A DNA stretch of 8,589 bases, from assembly GCA_910586435.1 (NCBI GenBank), contig CAJUGT010000157.1:1-8589 (forward strand). Reading direction: 5' to 3'. Both the position numbers and the translations under genes were made by a program. Every line of letters begins with the position of its first letter. Positions within the stretch are counted from its first letter, which is position 1. The notes beneath the pieces are model-generated. The model had not been told where the DNA came from. It searched no databases and was given only the letters and a program-made list of their open reading frames with translations. The DNA comes from an uncultured Acetatifactor sp. (GTDB taxonomy: Bacteria; Bacillota; Clostridia; Lachnospirales; Lachnospiraceae). Below are positions 1 to 5,948 of this stretch, one piece after another.

Positions 1-136
1 TCTCGGAACAGGGGTGCAATGTGTCTTTCAGACACAGAGAAAGGGTTTCAGACGCAAAAGCGGCTGAATAACCCTTCCCTGGTTGGGGCACCAAAGTGCA
101 GAGACCGGAACAAGTTCCCACAAGCGGGAACTTTAA
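1..136. repeat. Cluster of four consecutive stem-loops upstream of the permease pair
   Basis: Four hairpins follow each other almost without gaps. Positions 20-36 form a 7-bp stem (TGTGTCT/AGACACA) with a 3-base loop. Positions 41-76 form a long nested hairpin: AAGGGTT/AACCCTT outside, TCAG/CTGA inside it, and CGC-AAAA-GCG at the tip. Positions 81-106 pair GGTT with GACC around GCAC-CAAA-GTGC. Positions 112-133 form a perfect 8-bp stem (AAGTTCCC/GGGAACTT) ending 9 bases before the ribosome binding site of the first permease. The last stem is followed by only three T, so it is a poor intrinsic terminator. One frame is open from the window edge to a TAA at 151-153, but its translation resembles no domain I recognise and is probably read-through of repeats. 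The style (short GC stems, A-rich tetraloops) matches the array at the end of the window. Confidence 0.6.
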
Positions 137-154
137 ATGGGTGGGAGAGTTAAG

Positions 155-823
155 ATGAAAAACAAGTTGAAAAGTTATTTGGTGTTTACATCTCTGATGT
201 ATCGTGTCCTGGTGTATTTTATAGTGCCAATTTTTATGGCAGGAATTGTCTTTGTCTATGGGGGGGCATTGGGAGGCGCTGTTCCAATCGTCATATCAGT
301 ACTTCTCTCGGCAGCTGAAATTGTATGTGATAATTGGCTGTTTGGAGGAATTCAGGCAAAGGATGCGGAAAGGCTGGACTATCTGAAGACCTCCGAAAGA
401 GGAAATAAGATTATGAGAAACGCTTTGCGCATGGACATTGTAAGAAAGCTTCTGACAGCCCTGATTGTGCTTGGAATCTGCTTTGTGGTTCCCATTTGGT
501 CAAAGGGCGGAAAAGGATATATTGCGCTTCAGGCGTCAGGTACAACGGAGGCTCTTTTGAGTACTTATGCGTATGCGGTGGCAATTTCCTGGTGTTGTTC
601 CATATTTGGAATCTTTATCGCAAGATATGGAAGCATGGTTTGGACGAATGCTATGGTGGGCTATGGCGTTGCGATGCTTGAAACAGGTCTTTGGTCTATT
701 AGCGGAAGAATGAAAAATTTATGGGGGTATTCCCTGTTTTATATCTTGGTTGGTGTTGCTTTCAGTGTTCTGTGCGTGAAAGCGGCAATGAAAAGAATGG
801 AGGATGGATACTGTGATAAATAA
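155..823 (+). CDS. Putative ABC-2-type permease subunit (polytopic membrane protein)
   Basis: This 222-residue integral membrane protein has about six hydrophobic segments, near residues 18-36, 40-57, 98-115, 135-155, 161-180 and 190-209. A charged loop (about 65-98) follows the second segment, as in the membrane subunits of ABC-2-type exporters. I chose the ATG at 155 over the in-frame ATG at 137 because GGGAGAG at 143-149 lies 5 bases before it; the upstream ATG has no such site. The gene overlaps the next one, whose product has a similar size and helix layout, so the two probably form a heterodimeric membrane channel. The ATP-binding partner would be expected next to them but is not in the window. 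No substrate can be inferred. Family assignment rests on topology and context, not on a diagnostic motif, so another small membrane protein family remains possible. Confidence 0.55.
   Translation: MKNKLKSYLVFTSLMYRVLVYFIVPIFMAGIVFVYGGALGGAVPIVISVLLSAAEIVCDNWLFGGIQAKDAERLDYLKTSERGNKIMRNALRMDIVRKLLTALIVLGICFVVPIWSKGGKGYIALQASGTTEALLSTYAYAVAISWCCSIFGIFIARYGSMVWTNAMVGYGVAMLETGLWSISGRMKNLWGYSLFYILVGVAFSVLCVKAAMKRMEDGYCDK
799..803 (+). promoter_or_regulatory. GGAGG ribosome binding site deciding a GTG start
   Basis: GGAGG directly abuts the in-frame ATG at 804 but stands 9 bases before the GTG at 813. The spacing supports GTG as the true start of the second permease gene. The site lies inside the 3' end of the first permease gene. 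Confidence 0.6.
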
Positions 824-1478
824 TTGGAAGTTAGGATTTAAAAGCTTAAGATATGCTTATGGACGTAAGGCAAATTTTATTCTAATGGGAACATTTTTTG
901 CAATTGGGCTTATATTTATCATGGGGGGCGCAAGCAGGAATAGTGTCTATGCGGGCGGATATATGCTTACTGCCACAGCCATGTTACCCACACAGATGAT
1001 TTATTCATTGAGTGCCTCAAATATGGTACAGTCCTCCCCGGTGAAGAAAAAAATGCAGACAGCGGTTCCTGCGTTTTTTACCTGCGGCAATTTCATAGTG
1101 ATGTATGTGCTGAATGTTCTGATTCATGGAATCATTGCCTGGGGACAACCTGAGGCCGTCCAGACAATGAAAATGGAAGTACTTCTGTGCGCGCTGGGTA
1201 TGGTGATAATGATGATATATCTGGCAGTGGCTTATAAATATTTTGTGGTTTCCACTGTAATATTTATATTTTTATATTTTTCCATGTTCAATGGAATTAA
1301 CAGTCTGTTCAATTGGGATATGGTGAAATTGAATTCCCATGCCTATCTGCAAATATCCGCTTTGGGGCTTTTGCTGGTCGTACTCGGAGGATTTTTGCAG
1401 TATCTGCTTTCTCTCCTGGTCTATAAAGCGCCCATCTCTAAAATGGCCCAGTCGGCAACCTTGAGAAGGGAATTATGA
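813..1478 (+). CDS. Putative ABC-2-type permease subunit, second of pair
   Basis: The product has 221 residues and about six membrane helices (near residues 21-39, 47-66, 85-108, 122-141, 143-160 and 181-203). After the second helix comes a short basic loop containing SSPVKKK (74-80). This resembles the 'LP-[VI]-[ST]-[RK]' type loop often seen at that place in ABC-2-type permeases, where the cytoplasmic loop contacts the ATPase. The start is taken as the GTG at 813, because GGAGG at 799-803 lies 9 bases before it; the in-frame ATG at 804 directly abuts that site and could not be initiated from it efficiently. The reading frame overlaps the previous gene by 11 bases, which suggests translational coupling and a shared complex. 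The 3' end runs 6 bases into the stop region of the convergent nucleotidase gene. Substrate is unknown. Confidence 0.55.
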   Translation: MINNWKLGFKSLRYAYGRKANFILMGTFFAIGLIFIMGGASRNSVYAGGYMLTATAMLPTQMIYSLSASNMVQSSPVKKKMQTAVPAFFTCGNFIVMYVLNVLIHGIIAWGQPEAVQTMKMEVLLCALGMVIMMIYLAVAYKYFVVSTVIFIFLYFSMFNGINSLFNWDMVKLNSHAYLQISALGLLLVVLGGFLQYLLSLLVYKAPISKMAQSATLRREL

Positions 1479-3455
1479 AGAATGGCCTTTTGCAGATGTT
1501 CGAGCCGGCTTTTTGAACAGCTTTATGACAAGCAGTATGAGAATTACAAAAATCACTATAACAATAAGGATAATGGCGTAAATCATAATGGCATATTTAT
1601 TGGGATTTTTTAACAAATCCCCCAGCGCCCTGCTGTCTTCCACTACTTTGCGCCCCTGGGTACCGGCGTAGGATTCCGGTACATTGGCAATGCCGTCACC
1701 ATTGGCATCCGGAAGAGAATTCAGGTACGCCGCAACGGTGGCCCACGCTTTGATTTCCTGTCCGTTGGAAGTGATGATGGCATCTTCTATATTTTCAATA
1801 GGAGTGCCATCGGCAAATTTGGGCTGGATGGAAAGGATGCCATATGAGATATCGGTCACTGCTCCAAGCATTTGCCCACTGTACAAATCGCATACCACAC
1901 GATAGAGTTTGTCATTCTGAATTTCAATACGGTTTCCGGCCTCATCAACCAGATAACAGTCTGTCACTTTGTTCAATATCATCCGATTGGGGTTAAAGGA
2001 AAAATGAATGCCGCTCAGATATAACCGTGCGGTAGTCATAAAATCCGACATGGAGGCGTCCAGTTCGGCTCCGGTTTTTAACTCGGCGCCTGTGAGGTAC
2101 ATGCTAATCAGAGGATATCCCGGAACGCCGTCCAAACCGATACCCAGTGAGTAGGCATTAAACACATCTTCTACGGTAATGTCACCCAGGGAAAAGGTGT
2201 CTCTGATACAGCCGGAAGGGGCCAAAGCCACATCCACAGGATGCCCGTCGAAGTCATCTGCGCTTTCTACCCCGTAAACAAAGGCGTCCGCCAGAAGATT
2301 GCCTAGGTTATGCTCTGTGTGGACATTGGAAATATCATGAAGAGAAGAAAAAATCACGTTGTTCTGGGCCAGGACTTGATTGCGGACATAACCAAACCTG
2401 GACAGATAGGAATTGTCCACAGTTTCCATCATGTGGTCAATTTTCTCCTGAATATCGGCATTGATGGGGACATCCTCTGTAATGGGCAGAAGGTCATAGG
2501 AACTCAGCTGCCATTCGTCTGTGCCGGAATCTCTGGAAAGGGAGAGTGTTCCCAGATTTTTGCCATATTCGCCACAGGATACAATGTAGGTATTGCCATA
2601 TATGAGTGGGTCTGTGAGAGTTGTATGAGAATGGCCGCTGATAATCACATCAATGTCCGGAACGGTCTTTGCCAGAATCTCATCTTCTGACTTGTTCCTG
2701 TCTATATTGGTGCCGCAGTGGGAAACACAGATAATTAAATCTGCGTCTTCCTTCTCCTGTATCTCTTTCACGGTTGCGGCTGCGGCCTCGGGGGCGCTTT
2801 TGAATTTCAGTACGCAGGTGGGGGCGCAGGCAAGGGAATCTTCTCCGAAGACACCAAATACCGCTATTTTCACCCCATTTTTGTTTAACATTACATAATC
2901 TTTTATTCCATAGTTGTCAAAGGCACTTTTCAGCATCCTTTGCTCTTCTGTGAGTCCTTCGGATTCCATAGTTTCCCAGTCAATATTACACAGAACCATG
3001 GCAGGAAGCGTTTCTCCGCTTGCGACGGCAGCATTTAACATATTCGCAAGTCCTTCGGAACGATAGTCAAACTCATGATTTCCCAAAGTGGTAACATCAC
3101 ATCCCAACGCTCCCAATATTCGCAATTCAGGAGCGGCACTGTGAAAAACAGTCTGCACCAGGGTTCCCATGGAGAAGTCTCCTGCATCCAGAACCAGAGC
3201 ATTGCTGTTTTTGTCAATCAGGGTTTTGATACGGGCAAAGCCGCCCAGAGTTATATTCCGGTTCTCATGTATTGTGGAAAAGCTGTTTAAATGAGAATGG
3301 GTATCGTGGAGGAAAAAGATATCCAAAGTGTTTGATTCAGATACTGGCAGACTTTCGTTTTCTTCCATGGCAGCTCTGACAGATGTTGCGGGAGAAAAGG
3401 GCAGGAAAAGAAGACAAATGAGCAGGGAACATATCATTAGATAGTATTTTTTCAT
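1473..3455 (-). CDS. Secreted, membrane-anchored 5'-nucleotidase-family metallophosphoesterase (UshA/YfkN type)
   Basis: The 660-residue protein should hydrolyse extracellular nucleotides or cyclic nucleotides to nucleosides and phosphate for uptake. Residues 1-29 are a signal peptide with an Ala-X-Ala-like end (SVRAA). The calcineurin-like metal-binding domain (about 43-325) has all expected motifs: DTH (D51, H53), AGD (D93), GNHE (N126, H127), VSHCG (H246) and GHSH (H275, H277). The C-terminal nucleotidase domain (about 355-607) shows NLGNLLAD (383-390), the substrate-pocket segment PSGCIR (413-418) where UshA has a GGG-R type sequence, and a Ca-loop-like DANGDGIAN at 583-591. A helix at about 622-646 followed by a basic tail anchors the protein; there is no LPXTG motif or S-layer homology domain. 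AAAGGAG at 3462-3468 lies 6 bases before the ATG. It is probably monocistronic. Exact substrate preference (nucleoside monophosphate, cyclic 2',3'-NMP or UDP-sugar) cannot be read from the sequence. Confidence 0.92.
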   Translation of the reverse strand: MKKYYLMICSLLICLLFLPFSPATSVRAAMEENESLPVSESNTLDIFFLHDTHSHLNSFSTIHENRNITLGGFARIKTLIDKNSNALVLDAGDFSMGTLVQTVFHSAAPELRILGALGCDVTTLGNHEFDYRSEGLANMLNAAVASGETLPAMVLCNIDWETMESEGLTEEQRMLKSAFDNYGIKDYVMLNKNGVKIAVFGVFGEDSLACAPTCVLKFKSAPEAAAATVKEIQEKEDADLIICVSHCGTNIDRNKSEDEILAKTVPDIDVIISGHSHTTLTDPLIYGNTYIVSCGEYGKNLGTLSLSRDSGTDEWQLSSYDLLPITEDVPINADIQEKIDHMMETVDNSYLSRFGYVRNQVLAQNNVIFSSLHDISNVHTEHNLGNLLADAFVYGVESADDFDGHPVDVALAPSGCIRDTFSLGDITVEDVFNAYSLGIGLDGVPGYPLISMYLTGAELKTGAELDASMSDFMTTARLYLSGIHFSFNPNRMILNKVTDCYLVDEAGNRIEIQNDKLYRVVCDLYSGQMLGAVTDISYGILSIQPKFADGTPIENIEDAIITSNGQEIKAWATVAAYLNSLPDANGDGIANVPESYAGTQGRKVVEDSRALGDLLKNPNKYAIMIYAIILIVIVIFVILILLVIKLFKKPARTSAKGHSS

Positions 3456-3511
3456 GGACTACTCCTTTTTGATATTCTTAATCGGAAATACCGTGGCAGT
3501 GTACAGTCTCG

Positions 3512-3541
3512 CTGACAGATGACAATACTTACGATTATAAT
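3512..3541 (+). promoter_or_regulatory. Candidate opposing promoter sharing the -10 region
   Basis: On the plus strand, CTGACA (3512-3517), an 18-base spacer and TATAAT (3536-3541) form a second promoter-like pair. Its -10 overlaps the minus-strand -10 within ATTATAAT (3534-3541), so the site may fire in both directions. A plus transcript would have a leader of about 210 bases before the chemoreceptor gene. The pairing is inferred from matches only. Confidence 0.35.
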
Positions 3542-3562
3542 AGTATGACCCCAAAAAGGCAA
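3534..3562 (-). promoter_or_regulatory. Sigma-A-type promoter of the nucleotidase gene
   Basis: On the minus strand, TTGCCT (3562-3557), a 17-base spacer and a perfect TATAAT (3539-3534) form a near-consensus vegetative promoter. Transcription would begin near 3527, giving a leader of about 70 bases before the ATG at 3455. Confidence 0.7.
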
Positions 3563-3569
3563 GGAATAT

Positions 3570-3648
3570 TCTGGAAATAAAACATTTGCTTTAATACAAA
3601 CATTTTAGACAAATTACTGAATTTATCGCATTTTGCATTATTTCCAGA
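3570..3648. repeat. 11-bp perfect inverted repeat in the divergent region
   Basis: TCTGGAAATAA at 3570-3580 is exactly complementary to TTATTTCCAGA at 3638-3648, with 57 bases between the arms. The arms lie just upstream of the nucleotidase promoter and upstream of the proximal chemoreceptor promoter. They could be two operator half-sites bridged by a looped regulator, or a long-loop hairpin in a plus-strand leader. Confidence 0.5.
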
Positions 3649-3670
3649 TGAGTATAAACAGTATGCAAAA
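3631..3670. repeat. 8-bp inverted repeat overlapping the 11-bp repeat
   Basis: TTTTGCAT (3631-3638) pairs exactly with ATGCAAAA (3663-3670), with 24 bases between. It overlaps the right arm of the 11-bp repeat, so the two hairpins could not both form fully in one RNA. In AT-rich DNA a chance origin is possible. Confidence 0.35.
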
Positions 3671-3703
3671 AAATAATAAATTTTGATAGAATCTTCAAAG
3701 CTA

Positions 3704-3732
3704 TTGCTTTTTTCAGAAAACAGGAATAAAAT
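3704..3732 (+). promoter_or_regulatory. Proximal promoter of the chemoreceptor gene
   Basis: TTGCTT (3704-3709), a 17-base spacer and TAAAAT (3727-3732) fit a vegetative promoter. Transcription would start near 3739, leaving a short leader that still contains the AGGAGG ribosome binding site at 3743-3748. I saw no flagellar-sigma (sigma-28) type promoter here. Confidence 0.55.
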
Positions 3733-3757
3733 AGAATGAGATAGGAGGAAATTGTCA

Positions 3758-5545
3758 ATGAACAAAAGGAAAAAGAGCTTAATCAGTTCCATCATGTGGA
3801 TCTGTTGTGCGGTTACTGTTTTGACGGCCGTTGGGATTGGAGGAAATTCGGCCTTTTCGATTAAGTCCATGTCTACTTCAGCATATAATACTTATGCCAA
3901 GGCAACTACCGATGGATATAATTCGGAGATAAAATCCCAGATACAAAGCGCTATGTCTGTGATTCAAACGGAGTATGACCGATATATGGCGGGAGAGAAG
4001 ACAGAAGCGGAGGCCCAGGAGGATGCCAGGGAAAGTGTCCGTGCCATGCGGTATCGGGAGGATAAAAGCGGTTATATCTGGATAGACGCCAAAGACGGCA
4101 CATTGGTCATGCATCCCATTTTAGCGGATCAGGAGGGAAGTAACCGTTATGATATGCAGGACCAGAACGGGGTAATGATTACGCAGTCGGTGATAAATGT
4201 ATGTCTGGGGCCGGAGAAGGGCGGATATAACGAATTCACGTTTACAAAATCGGACGGCGTTACGGTTGCGCCAAAGATTTCATATTCGGAAATGTTTGAG
4301 CCCTGGGGCTGGGTGGTTTCCACAGGAAATTATGTGGATGAAATGAAACAGGAATTGTCGGAAATGGAAAAGGTTCTGGACAGGGAATACAAAAATGTCC
4401 TGCGGAGGGCTGAGCTTGTATTTATTATTGTCATTATCATTGCCATTGTGATGGCATTTGTCTTTGGAAAGCAGATCGTAGCGCCTTTGAAGAAGATTCA
4501 ACTCTTTGCCGAGAAGCTTTCCGAAGGAAATCTCACCATTGCCGTGGATGTAAAACAGCGCAATGAAATCGGGCAGACAGCGGAGGCGCTGCGAATTGCG
4601 CAGAAAAATATGCGGGGACTTCTTCAAGGAATTACCGATGTCTCCGACGGTATTAACAATGCCTTGAGAAGCTTTGATACGGCATTTGACAATATGAAGG
4701 AATCTATTTCCCAGGTATCGGTAGCGGTGGATTCCATTGCGGAAAATGTAACAACCCAGGCGGCGTCCACAGATGAAGCCAACGACAATGTGAATACCAT
4801 GGGGGACAAGATTAACAGAACCGGCACGGAAGTGACGAATCTGAATGACAATGCCGGAGAAATGAACAGGATCAGTGAACAGTCCATGGAAACACTGGTG
4901 CGTCTGATAGAAGTAAATAATAAGACAAGAGAAAGTATCTCCGCCATGGCAGAGCAGACGGCAAGCACTCATAAGTCTGTGGAACAGATACATATGGCGG
5001 CTAATCTCATCAACGAGATATCGGATCAGACCAGTTTGCTGGCATTGAACGCAAGTATTGAAGCCGCAAGGGCCGGGGAAGCTGGCAGGGGATTTGCGGT
5101 GGTTGCCGATGAAATCGGAAAATTGGCCAATCAGTCAGCGGTTTCCGTAGATGAAATCAGCAAGACGGTGGAAGAGCTGCAGGACAACGCAACAAAATCC
5201 GTTCAGGTGATGAATGAAATCAATCAGGCGGTGGATGTTCAGGTAAATTCTCTGACGGAGACCCAGCATATTATGGAGAAACTGCACCAGGAGCTGGTAA
5301 AATGTGTTACATCCGTACATTCTATTGATGATATGACCAATGAAATTGAAAAGCAGAGATCCAATGTGACAGAATCCCTTTCTGTTCTGAACAAGCTGGC
5401 ACAGGACAATGCGGCGGTTTCCGAAGAGACTGCGGCAATGTCTACGGAGCTGGCAAAAATGGTGGATGATTCTACCATGATTGTGGAGGAGTTGGGTGAT
5501 AAGGTTGGCATATTGATAAAGGATGTACATAAGTTTACCATCTGA
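3758..5545 (+). CDS. Methyl-accepting chemotaxis protein with single Cache sensor domain
   Basis: This 595-residue transmembrane chemoreceptor controls CheA kinase activity at the cell pole. Helix 1 spans about residues 8-29. The extracytoplasmic part (about 30-218) has the length and the signature of a single Cache domain (sCache_2 type): GYIWIDAKDGTLVMHP at 105-120 and EPWGWVVSTGNYVDE at 181-195. Helix 2 (about 219-238) leads into a HAMP domain (about 238-290). The long coiled-coil signalling domain (about 315-580) has the highly conserved hairpin tip around EISDQTSLLALNASIEAARA (420-439) that binds CheW and CheA. There is no terminal CheR/CheB-tethering pentapeptide. I chose the ATG at 3758 because AGGAGG at 3743-3748 lies 9 bases before it; the TTG at 3752 is too close to that site. 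It is followed by a strong terminator, so it is probably expressed alone. Cache domains of this type often bind small organic acids, but the ligand here is unknown. Confidence 0.95.
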   Translation: MNKRKKSLISSIMWICCAVTVLTAVGIGGNSAFSIKSMSTSAYNTYAKATTDGYNSEIKSQIQSAMSVIQTEYDRYMAGEKTEAEAQEDARESVRAMRYREDKSGYIWIDAKDGTLVMHPILADQEGSNRYDMQDQNGVMITQSVINVCLGPEKGGYNEFTFTKSDGVTVAPKISYSEMFEPWGWVVSTGNYVDEMKQELSEMEKVLDREYKNVLRRAELVFIIVIIIAIVMAFVFGKQIVAPLKKIQLFAEKLSEGNLTIAVDVKQRNEIGQTAEALRIAQKNMRGLLQGITDVSDGINNALRSFDTAFDNMKESISQVSVAVDSIAENVTTQAASTDEANDNVNTMGDKINRTGTEVTNLNDNAGEMNRISEQSMETLVRLIEVNNKTRESISAMAEQTASTHKSVEQIHMAANLINEISDQTSLLALNASIEAARAGEAGRGFAVVADEIGKLANQSAVSVDEISKTVEELQDNATKSVQVMNEINQAVDVQVNSLTETQHIMEKLHQELVKCVTSVHSIDDMTNEIEKQRSNVTESLSVLNKLAQDNAAVSEETAAMSTELAKMVDDSTMIVEELGDKVGILIKDVHKFTI

Positions 5546-5572
5546 TAAAAATATTGTAAGAATATATGTAAT

Positions 5573-5609
5573 TCCCTCTGGGGCGGACAGTCCCTGGAGG
5601 GAGTTTTTT
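5573..5609 (+). terminator. Intrinsic terminator after the chemoreceptor gene
   Basis: An 11-bp stem, including two G-U pairs (5573-5583 with 5592-5602), has an 8-base loop and is followed by six T (5604-5609). It begins 27 bases after the chemoreceptor stop codon. Confidence 0.85.
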
Positions 5610-5629
5610 ATGCACAGGGCTGCGCAGGC

Positions 5630-5714
5630 GGGGCTGTCGCATTAAGAAATTTTACACAAGATACAGGATGTCAGGTAATCAGCTAGCGTCCATGACTCTT
5701 AATGCGAAAGCCCC
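5630..5714. mobile_element. 85-bp MITE-like element with 18-bp terminal inverted repeats
   Basis: GGGGCTGTCGCATTAAGA (5630-5647) is matched in inverted orientation by TCTTAATGCGAAAGCCCC (5697-5714), 17 of 18 positions agreeing. The 49 bases between them have no coding capacity. The tips resemble the GGGGCTGT-type ends I know for IS1182-family insertion sequences, so this could be a miniature non-autonomous element or an internally deleted remnant. I see no target-site duplication. An imperfect extra copy of the tip (GGGCTGCGCA, 5617-5626) lies just to its left. Alternatively the arms may serve as an RNA hairpin; no T-run follows, so it is not a standard terminator. Confidence 0.5.
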
Positions 5715-5858
5715 GATTACACATGGGCGTCCAAAGGAAAATGTCAGCAAAAGCTGAAGGATGCATGGTGATATCCTTTTGACAATGTGACTCTCTGCGT
5801 CAGTTATTGTGAACAGAAGCCTTGGTTATGGAAGGAAAAAACTATCTGAGTTTTTTAA
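5715..5858. other. Non-coding stretch between the MITE-like element and the glycosidase promoter
   Basis: No gene is supported here. Visible elements are a small hairpin TCAGC-AAAA-GCTGA (5744-5757) in the same style as the hairpin arrays at both window ends, a weak stem AAGGAT/ATCCTT (about 5758-5779), and a perfect -35-like TTGACA at 5779-5784 that lacks a convincing -10 at normal spacing. Confidence 0.4.
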
Positions 5859-5887
5859 TTGAATTATGGGTAGGATTAGTATAGAAT
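5859..5887 (+). promoter_or_regulatory. Promoter of the GH3 glycosidase gene
   Basis: TTGAAT (5859-5864), a 17-base spacer and TAGAAT (5882-5887) form a good vegetative promoter. Transcription would begin near 5894, giving a leader of about 55 bases. The ribosome binding site AGGAG (5938-5942) lies 6 bases before the ATG at 5949. No clear CcpA-type operator was recognised by eye. Confidence 0.6.
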
Positions 5888-5948
5888 AGAAGATAGCGTA
5901 ATAGAAGAAAAAGTCATTCCACAACAAAATGAAAGGCAGGAGCAGGAA

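Larger units (their letters stand above)
3456..3757. other. Divergent intergenic region between the nucleotidase and chemoreceptor genes
   Basis: This AT-rich 302-base stretch contains no credible gene. It holds the minus-strand nucleotidase promoter, a candidate opposing promoter that shares the same -10 region, a second plus-strand promoter close to the chemoreceptor gene, and two inverted repeats described separately. The minus-strand reading frame that crosses it overlaps the start of the receptor gene and has no plausible ribosome binding site or domain. Confidence 0.7.

Noticed and set aside
112..134. Hairpin AAGTTCCC/GGGAACTT as an intrinsic terminator
   Set aside because: Only three T follow the stem before AAATGGG, so it does not meet the usual T-run criterion; kept only as part of the hairpin cluster.
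3752..3757. TTG at 3752 as start of the chemoreceptor gene
   Set aside because: It lies only 3 bases after AGGAGG; the ATG at 3758 has a workable 9-base spacing.
3535..3870. Minus-strand open frame of 111 codons across the divergent region
   Set aside because: It overlaps the N-terminus of the chemoreceptor gene and both promoters, lacks a good ribosome binding site, and its product has no recognisable domain.
4280..4993. Long minus-strand open frame (237 codons) inside the chemoreceptor gene
   Set aside because: It is antisense to a gene with strong family motifs; its His- and Cys-rich product is typical of antisense translation.
5779..5810. TTGACA at 5779-5784 as the main glycosidase promoter
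   Set aside because: The -35 is perfect, but at 16-18 base spacing there is only AGTTAT or GTTATT; the TTGAAT-17-TAGAAT pair at 5859-5887 fits better.
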